The notes under the pieces are model-generated. The model was given only the letters and a program-made list of their open reading frames with translations. It did no database searches and was not told the DNA's origin. 64,000 bases of DNA. It comes from Streptomyces filamentosus. Lineage in GTDB: Bacteria > Actinomycetota > Actinomycetes > Streptomycetales > Streptomycetaceae. Location of the stretch: the NCBI RefSeq assembly GCF_014654895.1, contig NZ_BNBE01000005.1, positions 121,356 through 185,355 on the forward strand, in the 5' to 3' direction. The translations under genes were made by a program, and so were the position numbers. Below, piece by piece: positions 16,863 to 25,071 of this stretch (the stretch's first letter is position 1; each line of letters opens with the position of its first letter).

Positions 16863-19265
16863 TCAGCGCTGCTGGCGCCCGTCCCCGAGGAGACCCGCCT
16901 TCCGCAGGGCGTCCTCCATCGCGCTGTTCGCCGGCGCGGCGCCCTGGCGCTTCTGGCCCTGACCCCCGCCCTGGCGCCCCTGACCCCGGTCGCGCCCCTG
17001 GTCACGCCCCTGGCCGCCCTGCCGCTGCTGCGGCGGCCGCCCGCCCCGGTCGCGCCGGGGTCCGTGCTCGCCGGAGCCGCCCTCCGTCGCCGCCGTCGCC
17101 GCGTCGTCCAGCCGCAGCGTCAGCGAGATCCGCTTCCGCGGGATGTCGACGTCGAGGACCTTCACCTTCACCACGTCGCCCGGCTTCACCACGTCCCGGG
17201 GGTCCTTGACGAAGGTCTTCGACATGGCGGAGACGTGCACCAGACCGTCCTGGTGCACACCGACGTCCACGAACGCCCCGAACGCCGCCACGTTCGTGAC
17301 GACGCCCTCCAGGACCATTCCCGGCACCAGGTCGCCGATCTTCTCGACGCCCTCCTTGAAGGTGGCGGTCCTGAAGGCGGGCCGGGGGTCGCGGCCCGGC
17401 TTCTCCAGCTCGCGCAGGATGTCGGTGACGGTCGGCAGGCCGAAGGAGTCGTCGACGAAGTCGGCGGGCCGCAGCGACCGCAGCGTGCCGGTGTCGCCGA
17501 TCAGCGCGGCGACCTCGCCGCCGGTGGTCTTCGCCATCCGCCGCACCACCGGGTACGCCTCCGGGTGCACCGCCGACGCGTCCAGCGGGTCGTCGCCGCC
17601 CCGGATGCGGAGGAAGCCCGCGCACTGCTCGTACGCCTTCGGGCCGAGCCGCGACACGTCCTTGAGCGCCCTGCGGGAGCGGAAGGGGCCGTGGGCGTCG
17701 CGGTGCGCCACGATGTTCTCGGCGAGGCCGGAGCTGATCCCGGAGACCCGCGAAAGGAGCGGCGCGGACGCGGTGTTGACGTCCACGCCGACGCCGTTCA
17801 CACAGTCCTCGACGACCGCGTCGAGCGAGCGGGAGAGCTTCGTCTCGGCGAGGTCGTGCTGGTACTGGCCGACGCCGATCGACTTCGGGTCGATCTTCAC
17901 CAGCTCGGCCAGCGGGTCCTGGAGGCGCCGGGCGATCGACACCGCACCGCGCAACGACACGTCCAGGTCCGGGAGTTCCTGCGAGGCGAAGGCGGAGGCC
18001 GAGTAGACGGAGGCGCCGGCCTCCGAGACCATCACCTTCGTCAGGTTCAACTCGGGGTGCTTGGCGAGGAGTTCGGCGGCGAGCTTGTCGGTCTCGCGGG
18101 ACGCGGTGCCGTTGCCGATGGCGATCAGCTCGACCGCGTGCTCCTTCGCGAGCCGCGCCAGCCGCTCCAGCGCCTGGTCCCACCTGTTGGCCGGGACGTG
18201 GGGGTGGATCGTGTCGGTGGCGACGACCTTGCCGGTCGCGTCGACCACCGCCACCTTCACGCCGGTGCGGAAGCCGGGGTCGAGGCCCAGCGTCGCCCGG
18301 GTGCCCGCCGGGGCGGCGAGCAGCAGGTCCCGCAGGTTCGCCGCGAAGACCCGCACCGCCTCGTCCTCGGCGGCCGTCCGCAGCCGCACCCGCAGGTCGA
18401 TCCCGAGGTGCGTGAGGATCCGGGTGCGCCAGGCCCAGCGGACCGTGTCCTGGAGCCACTTGTCGCCGGGGCGCCCCCGGTCGGCGATGCCGAAGCGGCC
18501 CGCCACGATCGGCTCGTACGAGGACGGCCCGTCGACGGGCTCCTCCGGCTCCAGCTCCAGGGCGAGGACGTCCTCCTTCTCGCCGCGCAGCATCGCGAGG
18601 ATCCGGTGCGAGGGCAGCGCGGTGAACGGCTCGGCGAAGTCGAAGTAGTCGGCGAACTTGGCGCCCTCCTCCTCCTTGCCCTGCCGGACCTTCGCGACCA
18701 GCCGGCCCCGGCCCCACATGCGCTCGCGCAGCTCGCCGATGAGGTCGGCGTCCTCGGAGAAGCGCTCGGTGAGGATCGCCCGCGCGCCCTCCAGGGCGGC
18801 CGGGGCGTCGGCGACGCCCTTGTCCGCGTCGACGAAGGCGGTCGCGGCGGCGACCGGGTCCACCGACGGGTCGGCGAGCAGCCCCTCCGCCAGCGGTTCG
18901 AGCCCGGCCTCGCGGGCGATCTGCGCCTTGGTGCGCCGCTTCGGCTTGAAGGGCAGGTAGATGTCCTCCAGGCGCGCCTTGGTGTCGGCGGCCAGGATCC
19001 GGGCCTCCAGCTCCCCGGTCAGCTTGCCCTGCTCCCGCACCGAGTCGAGGACGGCGGTCCGCCGGTCCTCCAGCTCCCGCAGGTAGCGCAGCCGCTCCTC
19101 CAGGGTGCGCAGCTGCGCGTCGTCGAGCGTCTCGGTCGCTTCCTTGCGGTAGCGCGCGATGAACGGCACGGTGGAACCGCCGTCGAGGAGCTCGACCGCC
19201 GCCCTCACCTGTCGCTCGCGTACGCCGAGTTCCTCGGCGATCCTTGCTTCGATGGACGTCGTCAC
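16863..19265 (-). CDS. tex: Tex-family RNA-binding transcription accessory protein
   Basis: An 800-aa protein of full Tex length. N-terminal Tex helices are followed by a YqgF/RNase H-like domain (TLGLDPGFRTGVKVAVVD), helix-hairpin-helix motifs (LLSRVSGISSGLAENIVAHRDAHGPFRSRRAL) and an S1 domain (GMVLEGVVTNVAAFGAFVDVGVHQDGLVHVS). The tail beyond the S1 domain is low complexity, rich in Gly, Gln and Arg, and may help RNA binding. It is cytoplasmic. The GTG start gives MTTSIEARIAEELG, typical for the family; no strong Shine-Dalgarno sequence is seen. Confidence 0.96.
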   Translation of the reverse strand: MTTSIEARIAEELGVRERQVRAAVELLDGGSTVPFIARYRKEATETLDDAQLRTLEERLRYLRELEDRRTAVLDSVREQGKLTGELEARILAADTKARLEDIYLPFKPKRRTKAQIAREAGLEPLAEGLLADPSVDPVAAATAFVDADKGVADAPAALEGARAILTERFSEDADLIGELRERMWGRGRLVAKVRQGKEEEGAKFADYFDFAEPFTALPSHRILAMLRGEKEDVLALELEPEEPVDGPSSYEPIVAGRFGIADRGRPGDKWLQDTVRWAWRTRILTHLGIDLRVRLRTAAEDEAVRVFAANLRDLLLAAPAGTRATLGLDPGFRTGVKVAVVDATGKVVATDTIHPHVPANRWDQALERLARLAKEHAVELIAIGNGTASRETDKLAAELLAKHPELNLTKVMVSEAGASVYSASAFASQELPDLDVSLRGAVSIARRLQDPLAELVKIDPKSIGVGQYQHDLAETKLSRSLDAVVEDCVNGVGVDVNTASAPLLSRVSGISSGLAENIVAHRDAHGPFRSRRALKDVSRLGPKAYEQCAGFLRIRGGDDPLDASAVHPEAYPVVRRMAKTTGGEVAALIGDTGTLRSLRPADFVDDSFGLPTVTDILRELEKPGRDPRPAFRTATFKEGVEKIGDLVPGMVLEGVVTNVAAFGAFVDVGVHQDGLVHVSAMSKTFVKDPRDVVKPGDVVKVKVLDVDIPRKRISLTLRLDDAATAATEGGSGEHGPRRDRGGRPPQQRQGGQGRDQGRDRGQGRQGGGQGQKRQGAAPANSAMEDALRKAGLLGDGRQQR

Positions 19266-19384
19266 CGTGTCCCGACCCGTCTGCTCGTACCACTGGCTTG
19301 CACGGGCATTCTGCCGCGTCCGTCACCCGGACGCGGCAACCGGCCCGGTTCCGCGCGCCGGAACCGGGCCGGTGCCGGGGCGGG

Positions 19385-20251
19385 TCAGCCCCTGCCGATG
19401 AGGTCGGCGGGGAAGGCGCCCGCGCCGGCGGCGGTGATCAGCAGCTTCCGGCCCAGCTCGGTCAGCCGCGCCACGCCGGCCGCGCCGAGGTGCTCGTACG
19501 GGGCGGCGTCCAGGCGGTCCGTGAGGTCCTCCAGGTCGGCGCGCAGCCGGACGCCGCTCTCCGTCAGCTCGCCGTCCTCGGCCAGGATCCCGCGCTCGCG
19601 CAGCCGCTCCCCCGCGGCCTCCCAGTCGGCGCGGCGCCAGCCCCGGGAGCCGAGGACCCAGCGCGGCGCCATGCCCTTGCCGGTGGCGGTGTGGGAGACC
19701 AGCGCCTCGACCGGGTCCAGGCCGGCGGAGAGCAGGGCGGCGAGGTGGCCGTCGCCGCGGTGCTCGCGCAGCAGGGTCGCCGCGTGCCAGTAGGCGAGGT
19801 GCGGCTCCTCGGGCACCGGCAGGTCCGCGTTGGCGGCGTACAGGGGGCGGGCGTGCCGGGTGCACGCCTCGGCGGCCCGCAGGGCGAGGACGGCGGCCTC
19901 GGCCATCTCCGGGGAGGAGACGGTCTCCTCGCCGAGCAGCCGGCGCAGGGTGGCGTCGGCGGTCCGCAGCCGGGCGTCGAGGACGGCCGCGGGCGAGGCG
20001 GTCTCCCAGACGGCCGGGAGGTGCCGGGCGAGCAGCTCGTGGTTGTAGTTGTAGAAGGTCGCGGCGACCGTGCCCGCCCCGACGGCACCGAGCGGGGCGC
20101 TGCGCGCGGCGAGCCGCATGGCGCTGGTGTCGGTGAAGCCGAGCGCGCCGAACTCCCGGTCCAGGTCGGGGGAGAAGTACAGCGTGGAGTGGATCGGGTT
20201 GAGGACGCCCTGACAGTGGCGCCCCGCCTTCGGGGCCAGTGTGGTGGTCAT
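19385..20251 (-). CDS. SCO6745-family protein
   Basis: A 288-aa protein matching the actinobacterial SCO6745 family as I recall it. It starts with conserved GRHCQGVLNPIHSTLYFSPD, and the helical middle contains a bent motif around FYNYNHELL. The C-terminal part resembles a winged helix (WRRADWEAAGERLRERGILAEDGELTESGVRLRADLE). The biochemical role is unknown. The ATG lacks a Shine-Dalgarno sequence; TAGGTT (20263-20258 on the minus strand) is six bases upstream, so the mRNA is probably leaderless. Confidence 0.85.
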   Translation of the reverse strand: MTTTLAPKAGRHCQGVLNPIHSTLYFSPDLDREFGALGFTDTSAMRLAARSAPLGAVGAGTVAATFYNYNHELLARHLPAVWETASPAAVLDARLRTADATLRRLLGEETVSSPEMAEAAVLALRAAEACTRHARPLYAANADLPVPEEPHLAYWHAATLLREHRGDGHLAALLSAGLDPVEALVSHTATGKGMAPRWVLGSRGWRRADWEAAGERLRERGILAEDGELTESGVRLRADLEDLTDRLDAAPYEHLGAAGVARLTELGRKLLITAAGAGAFPADLIGRG

Positions 20252-20298
20252 GCCCAGAACCTAACCGACTGCTTGGTACGGAGGGAACCGCCCCCCGG

Positions 20299-20430
20299 CC
20301 GCGCGGAGGCGTCCCGCGGGCCCGCCCCCGCCGCGCGAAGACGCCCACAGGCCCGCCCCCGCCGCGCGAACGCCCCCCGCGGGCCCGCCCGGCCGCGCGA
20401 AGACGCCCACGGGCCCGCCCCCGCCGCCCG
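20299..20430. repeat. 31-bp imperfect tandem repeat
   Basis: CCGCGCG begins at 20299, 20331, 20362 and 20393, with a degenerate fifth copy (CCGCCCG) at 20424, giving a period of 31-32 bp. Units share a core of CGCGAAGACGCCCAC followed by GGGCCCGCCCC with small changes. The array lies between the divergent SCO6745-family and GlxA-type genes. Confidence 0.75.
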
Positions 20431-20495
20431 GATGGCAGGAAAGGTGGGGTGGACGACCTTGCCGCCCTCCCCGTCCGCCCCGAAGGATGGGGGTC

Positions 20496-21482
20496 ATGAC
20501 CCCGCGTCCCGTCCTCGTCGTCCTCTTCGACGGCGTGCAGAGCCTCGACGTCACCGGGCCCGTCGAGGTGTTCCACGCCGCCGGCTGGGCCTCGGGCGCC
20601 GAGGAGGACCCGTACCCGATCCGTACCGCGTCCCTCGGCGGCGGACCCGTCCGCACCGGCAGCGGCCTGCGGATCCTGCCCGACGCCTCCCTGGAGGAGG
20701 CCGTCGCCGACGGGCCGCCGCACACCCTGGTGGTGCCCGGCGGGGAGGGCACCCGCGGCGCCGACCCGGCCCTCGTCGACTGGCTGCGCGCGCACGGCCC
20801 GCGCGCCGAGCGGCTGGTCTCGGTCTGCACCGGGGCGCTGCGGCTGGCCGAGGCGGGGCTGCTCGACGGCCACCGGGCCACCACCCACTGGATGGCCTGC
20901 GAGCACCTCGCCCGCCGCCACCCCGAGGTGGAGGTCGACCCCGAGCCGATCTTCGTCAGGGACGGCCGGATCGCCACCTCCGCCGGGGTCACCGCGGGGA
21001 TCGACCTGGCCCTCGCGCTGGTGGAGGAGGACCTGGGCCGGGAGGCGGCGCTCACCATCGCCCGGCTCCTCGTGGTCTTCCTGCGACGGCCCGGCAACCA
21101 GGCCCAGTTCAGCGTCCAGCTCGCCGCCCAGACCGCCCGCCGCGAACCGCTGCGCGACCTCCAGGCGTGGATCGCCGAGCACCCCGACGGCGACCTGTCG
21201 GTGGAGCGGCTCGCCGCCCGCGCCAGGCTCTCGCCCCGGCACTTCGCCCGCGCCTTCCACGCCGAGACCGGGATCACCCCGGGCCGTTACGTCGACCGGA
21301 TCCGCCTCGAACACGCCCGCAGGCTCCTGGAGGAGACCACCCTCGGGGTCGAGGAGGTCTCCCGCGCCGCCGGCTACGGCACCCCCGAGGCGATGCGCCG
21401 CGCCTTCGTGAAGGCGCTCGCCACCGCCCCCGCCGACTACCGCCGCCGCTTCCACGCACCCGTCACCGCACCCGTCAGCTGA
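20496..21482 (+). CDS. GlxA-type transcriptional regulator (DJ-1/PfpI + AraC)
   Basis: A 328-aa protein. Residues 1-185 form a DJ-1/PfpI domain with the nucleophile-elbow-like VCTGALRLAEAGLLDGHRATTHW. Residues about 220-320 are an AraC pair of helix-turn-helix motifs (LSVERLAARARLSPRHFARAFHAETGITPGRYVDRIRLEHARRLL). The ATG at 20496 follows a G-rich GGATGGGGG stretch. It is 14 bases upstream of a stand-alone DJ-1/PfpI enzyme gene, so it probably controls that gene in response to a small ligand. Confidence 0.92.
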   Translation: MTPRPVLVVLFDGVQSLDVTGPVEVFHAAGWASGAEEDPYPIRTASLGGGPVRTGSGLRILPDASLEEAVADGPPHTLVVPGGEGTRGADPALVDWLRAHGPRAERLVSVCTGALRLAEAGLLDGHRATTHWMACEHLARRHPEVEVDPEPIFVRDGRIATSAGVTAGIDLALALVEEDLGREAALTIARLLVVFLRRPGNQAQFSVQLAAQTARREPLRDLQAWIAEHPDGDLSVERLAARARLSPRHFARAFHAETGITPGRYVDRIRLEHARRLLEETTLGVEEVSRAAGYGTPEAMRRAFVKALATAPADYRRRFHAPVTAPVS

Positions 21483-21496
21483 AAGGGATCGCACCC

Positions 21497-22138
21497 ATGC
21501 AGATCGCCGTCCTGCTCTTCGAGGGCTTCACCTCGCTCGACGCCGTCGGACCGTACGAGATCCTGTCCCGGCTCCCCGGGGCGGAGACCGTCCTCGTCGC
21601 CAAGGAGCCCGGCCCGGTCCGCAACGACCAGGGCAGCCTCGCGCTCGTCGCCGACAAGGCCCTCGCCGACGTCCCGCACCCCGACGTCGTGCTCGTCCCC
21701 GGCGGCCCGGAGACCCGCCGGGCCATGGACGACCCGGAGATCCGGGACTGGCTGCGCACCGCCGACGCCACCAGCACCTGGACCACGTCCGTCTGCACCG
21801 GCGCGCTGCTGCTCGCCGCCGCCGGGCTGCTCGACGGCCGCCGCGCGGCCACCCACTGGCTGGCCCACGACGAACTGCGCGAACTGGGCGCCGAACCCAC
21901 CGGCGAGCGGGTCGTCTTCGACGGCAAGTACGTGACGGCCGCCGGCGTCTCCTCCGGCATCGACATGGGACTGCACCTGCTCGGCCGGATCGCCGGCGAC
22001 GACACCGCCATGACCGTCCAGCTGCTCACCGAGTACGACCCGCAGCCGCCGTACGACGCGGGCTCCCCGCTCAAGGCCCCCGCCCACCTGGTGGAGCGGT
22101 GGCGCGGCACGGCGGCCGCGGACCTGCCGCAGGGCTGA
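21497..22138 (+). CDS. DJ-1/PfpI family protein
   Basis: A 213-aa single-domain protein. The conserved cysteine is in TSVCTGALLLAAAGLLDGRRAATHW, very similar to the same motif in the upstream regulator. AAGGGATC precedes the ATG. Relatives include isonitrile hydratase and other small-molecule lyases or hydratases. The regulator-enzyme pair suggests a detoxification function, but the substrate is not visible in the sequence. Confidence 0.9.
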   Translation: MQIAVLLFEGFTSLDAVGPYEILSRLPGAETVLVAKEPGPVRNDQGSLALVADKALADVPHPDVVLVPGGPETRRAMDDPEIRDWLRTADATSTWTTSVCTGALLLAAAGLLDGRRAATHWLAHDELRELGAEPTGERVVFDGKYVTAAGVSSGIDMGLHLLGRIAGDDTAMTVQLLTEYDPQPPYDAGSPLKAPAHLVERWRGTAAADLPQG

Positions 22139-22141
22139 GCC

Positions 22142-22894
22142 TCAGAGCCCGTACGTGAAGCGGGGCGCGCGGCGCTCCAGGAAGGCGGCGACCCCCTCCG
22201 CGGTGTCGCCGCTGCCGCGCGCCTGCCCGGCCCAGTGCGCGTCCCGGTCGAGCCGCCCGTCGGCGAACTCCTTGGCCGCCGCCTGGGTGAGCAGCGAACG
22301 GGAGGCGAGGGTCCGGCAGAACTCCGCCACCCGCTCGTCCAGCCCCTCCGCCGGGTGCACCTCGTCCACGAAGCCGGTCCGCAGCGCCCGCTCGGTGTCG
22401 ATCAGCTCCCCGGAGAACAGCAGGTACTTGGCGGTGGCGGGGCCGACCAGGGCGGTCAGCCGCCGGGTGGAGGAGGAGGGGTAGACGATGCCGAGCTTCG
22501 CCGGGGTGATCCCGAAGCGGGCGCCCTCGGCCGCGAACCGCAGGTCGCAGGCGCCGGCGAGCTGGCTGCCGCCGCCGACGCAGTAGCCCCGGACGGCCGC
22601 GAGGGTCGGTTTGGGGAAGGCGGCGAGCGCCTCCTCGGCGCGGACCGCGAGCGCCTGCTGTTCGTCGCCCGGCTCGCGCAGCGCCGAGATGTCGGCGCCG
22701 GCGCAGAAGGTGTCCCCGGCGCCGGTCAGCACCAGCACCCGGACCGCCGGGTCGGCGGCGAGGCGGCCGAGGACGGCGGGCAGGGCCCGCCACATCCCGG
22801 CCGTCATGGCGTTGCGCTTGGCGGGGTTGCTGATGACGAGGGTCGCGACCCCGTCCTCGACGCCGGCGACGAGCTGCGGCTCCACGGTCTCCAT
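22142..22894 (-). CDS. enoyl-CoA hydratase/isomerase family protein
   Basis: A 250-aa crotonase-fold protein. The first oxyanion element is in DTFCAGADISAL and the second in GYCVGGGSQLAGACDLRFA. LGIVYPSSSTRRLTALVG and GFVDEVHPAEGL are also family segments. Hydratase versus isomerase or another CoA reaction cannot be decided. It is convergent with the DJ-1 gene (3-base gap). The ATG at 22894 follows TAGCAT by seven bases on the minus strand and no Shine-Dalgarno sequence is present. Confidence 0.9.
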   Translation of the reverse strand: METVEPQLVAGVEDGVATLVISNPAKRNAMTAGMWRALPAVLGRLAADPAVRVLVLTGAGDTFCAGADISALREPGDEQQALAVRAEEALAAFPKPTLAAVRGYCVGGGSQLAGACDLRFAAEGARFGITPAKLGIVYPSSSTRRLTALVGPATAKYLLFSGELIDTERALRTGFVDEVHPAEGLDERVAEFCRTLASRSLLTQAAAKEFADGRLDRDAHWAGQARGSGDTAEGVAAFLERRAPRFTYGL

Positions 22895-22966
22895 GGGCCG
22901 GATGCTATCCGCCGGTGCCGAACGTACGATCGGCAAGGGGTCGTCAGGCAGCCGAGAGGAGCCACG

Positions 22967-23665
22967 ATGGCCGACGAGAACCGGGACGACGGCGTCGATC
23001 CCGTGCAGGAGATGGCCCGCGAGGGGAAGAAGCTCGGCCGGAGCTTCGGCTGGCTGGCCGCGCTCGGCGTGATCCTGGTGGTCTGCGGCGTCGTCGGCCT
23101 GGCCTACACCGGGCTCGCCACCCTGACCTCCATGTGGCTCTTCGGGTGGCTGCTGCTGATCGGCGGCCTGGTGGGCCTCCTCCAGGCGTTCCAGTCGAGG
23201 GGCACCAGCTACTTCTGGCTGGCGGCGGTGGTCGCGGCGGTGAACCTCGCGGCCGGCTGCGTGGTCCTGCGCCATCCGGAGGGGTCGGCCGAGGCGCTGA
23301 CGATGTTCGCCGCGCTGCTCTTCCTCACCGGGGGCCTCTTCCGGCTGGTCGGCAGCGTGGTGGTGCGGGGCCCGCAGTTCGGCTGGACGCTGCTCCAGGG
23401 CGCCTTCGGGCTGCTCCTGGGCCTGCTGGTCCTCTTCGACTGGCCGGACAGCAGCCGGTACGTCCTCGGCTGCTTCTTCTCCCTGGCGCTGCTCTTCGAC
23501 GGCCTCGGCCTGATCGCGATCGGCGTCGGCGGCCGCAGGATCGTCGGCATGGTCACCCCGAAGCCGGAACCGAAGCGGGAGCCGAAGCCGGAACCGGCCC
23601 CTGGTCCGGATGCCGCGACTGCCCCGAAGTCCATGGAAAACGGACAGGAACAGTCGAACAACTGA
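22967..23665 (+). CDS. HdeD-like / DUF308 membrane protein
   Basis: A 232-aa protein with six predicted membrane helices between residues about 27 and 190 (for example WLAALGVILVVCGVVGLAYTG and LGCFFSLALLFDGLGLIAIGVGG). Its N-terminus is charged and cytoplasmic, and the C-terminus is a Pro/Lys/Glu repeat (KPEPKREPKPEP). It resembles HdeD/DUF308 proteins linked to acid resistance in enterobacteria; the role in actinomycetes is unknown. GAGAGGAG precedes the ATG at a normal distance. Confidence 0.87.
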   Translation: MADENRDDGVDPVQEMAREGKKLGRSFGWLAALGVILVVCGVVGLAYTGLATLTSMWLFGWLLLIGGLVGLLQAFQSRGTSYFWLAAVVAAVNLAAGCVVLRHPEGSAEALTMFAALLFLTGGLFRLVGSVVVRGPQFGWTLLQGAFGLLLGLLVLFDWPDSSRYVLGCFFSLALLFDGLGLIAIGVGGRRIVGMVTPKPEPKREPKPEPAPGPDAATAPKSMENGQEQSNN

Positions 23666-23682
23666 CGTCGGCATACTCCAAC

Positions 23683-23718
23683 GATCAGAAGTCGGCCGAT
23701 AGGTGTCGACTTCTGGTC
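23683..23718. terminator. hairpin after the HdeD-like gene
   Basis: CAGAAGTCG (23686-23694) pairs with CGACTTCTG (23707-23715); the stem extends three bases further with one G-U pair. The loop is 12 bases. It may act as a terminator or as an operator for the next gene. Confidence 0.45.
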
Positions 23719-23795
23719 AGTAGGCCGGGAGACCCCTCCGGATTGCCAAGACTCGAAGCGTGGCGAGAATCGAGCACGAGGGTGGGAACCGGACC

Positions 23796-24311
23796 ATGGA
23801 GACCCGCGGAGGTGTCCCCGCCCGGCCACCGTCCTACGAAGGAGTCTGGCGCTTCACCGCTCCCGCGGTCGACGTCTCCGTCCCCCAGGCCCGGCACGCG
23901 GTACGCGACCTGCTGGCCCGCCAGGGGGTTCCGGTCCACGAGGACATCCGGCACGGGCTGCTGCTGATCGTTTCCGAGCTGGTCACCAACGCCGTGCGGC
24001 ACGCGGCGCTGCTCTCCCCGGAGATAGCGGTGGAGGTGGCCATCGGGCCGGAGTGGGTCCGGGTGTCCGTCGAGGACAACCACCCCTACCGGCCCAAGGC
24101 CCTGGAGGCGGACCACGGCCAGACCGGCGGCCGGGGCCTGCTCCTGGTGAAGGAGATCGCCCTGGAGTCCGGCGGCGCCTGCGACGTCGAGCACACCGCG
24201 GGCGGCGGAAAGATCATCTGGGCGGCGCTGCCCCTGGCCCCGATGGCACCGGGGCCGGGGGCGGCGGACGACCGGGTCACCAGCCCCCGGCGGGACCCGT
24301 CAGCTCCCTGA
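23796..24311 (+). CDS. anti-sigma-factor-like ATP-binding protein (HATPase, RsbW type)
   Basis: A 171-aa protein with the GHKL/HATPase fold of the many Streptomyces RsbW-like proteins. The N-box is in LLIVSELVTNAVRHAA and the G-box in TGGRGLLLVKEIALESG. It probably binds a sigma factor or an anti-sigma antagonist in the cytoplasm. The C-terminal 20 residues are low complexity and overlap the idi gene, which is convergent, by 35 bases. No partner gene is adjacent. Confidence 0.88.
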   Translation: METRGGVPARPPSYEGVWRFTAPAVDVSVPQARHAVRDLLARQGVPVHEDIRHGLLLIVSELVTNAVRHAALLSPEIAVEVAIGPEWVRVSVEDNHPYRPKALEADHGQTGGRGLLLVKEIALESGGACDVEHTAGGGKIIWAALPLAPMAPGPGAADDRVTSPRRDPSAP

Positions 24312-24909
24312 TGGCCGGACGCGCCGCGTCGAGCACCGTCATGAACCAGGCGGAGAACGGCGCGGCCGCGTGCCGCTCCGCCAGTTCGGCCGGGGTGACG
24401 AAGGCGTACTCCCCGATCTCCTCGGGGTCCGGCGCCGGGGTGGCCTGCACCAGGCCGACGAAGAGGTGGTTGAACTCCTGCTCCACCAGGCCCGAGGCCG
24501 GGTCCGGGTGGTTGTAGCGGACCGTGCCGGCCTCGCCCATCAGCGTGGGGGAGACGCCCAGCTCCTCGAAGGTGCGCCGGGCGGCCGCCGCGAAGGGCGC
24601 CTCGCCCGGGTAGGGGTGCCCGCAGCAGGTGTTCGACCAGACGCCGGGGGAGTGGTACTTCCCGAGCGCCCGGCGCTGGAGCAGCAGCCGTCCCTCCTCG
24701 TCGAAGAGGAAGACCGAGAAGGCGCGGTGCAGCTGCCCGGGTGCCTGGTGGGCGGCGAGCTTCTCCGCCGTACCGATGGTGTTCCCGGCCTCGTCGACCA
24801 GTTCCAGCATGATCGGCTCCGGGGTGGCGGACGGCTCCGTGCCGTTCGACGAGAGCTTCGACGCAAGCCCCGGCGCGATCGCGGCCGCGGTGCCCTGTGT
24901 GGTCGGCAT
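24277..24909 (-). CDS. idi: isopentenyl-diphosphate delta-isomerase, type I
   Basis: A 210-aa Nudix-fold enzyme that interconverts isopentenyl and dimethylallyl diphosphate. The catalytic cysteine is in WSNTCCGHPYPGE, the glutamate region in ARRTFEELGV, and the YNHPDPASGLVEQEFNHLFVG segment follows. AAGGA lies five bases upstream of the chosen ATG; a second ATG six bases earlier is possible. It supplies C5 units that the hopanoid cluster 10 kb downstream would consume, although the two are not in one operon. Confidence 0.95.
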   Translation of the reverse strand: MPTTQGTAAAIAPGLASKLSSNGTEPSATPEPIMLELVDEAGNTIGTAEKLAAHQAPGQLHRAFSVFLFDEEGRLLLQRRALGKYHSPGVWSNTCCGHPYPGEAPFAAAARRTFEELGVSPTLMGEAGTVRYNHPDPASGLVEQEFNHLFVGLVQATPAPDPEEIGEYAFVTPAELAERHAAAPFSAWFMTVLDAARPAIRELTGPAGGW

Positions 24910-25071
24910 ACCCATCCTTCGCTTCGGTCCTCGGCCCGTGGGGGCCACCCCAGTCTGCCGCACAAAAGCGGCTTGTCCGCACTTCGGCCGCCGGAGCCCG
25001 GCCGCTCCCACCGCACCGGAGTACACCGGCACGGGGGAGCGGCGGGCCGACGGAGGACCGTCAGGGGCAGG

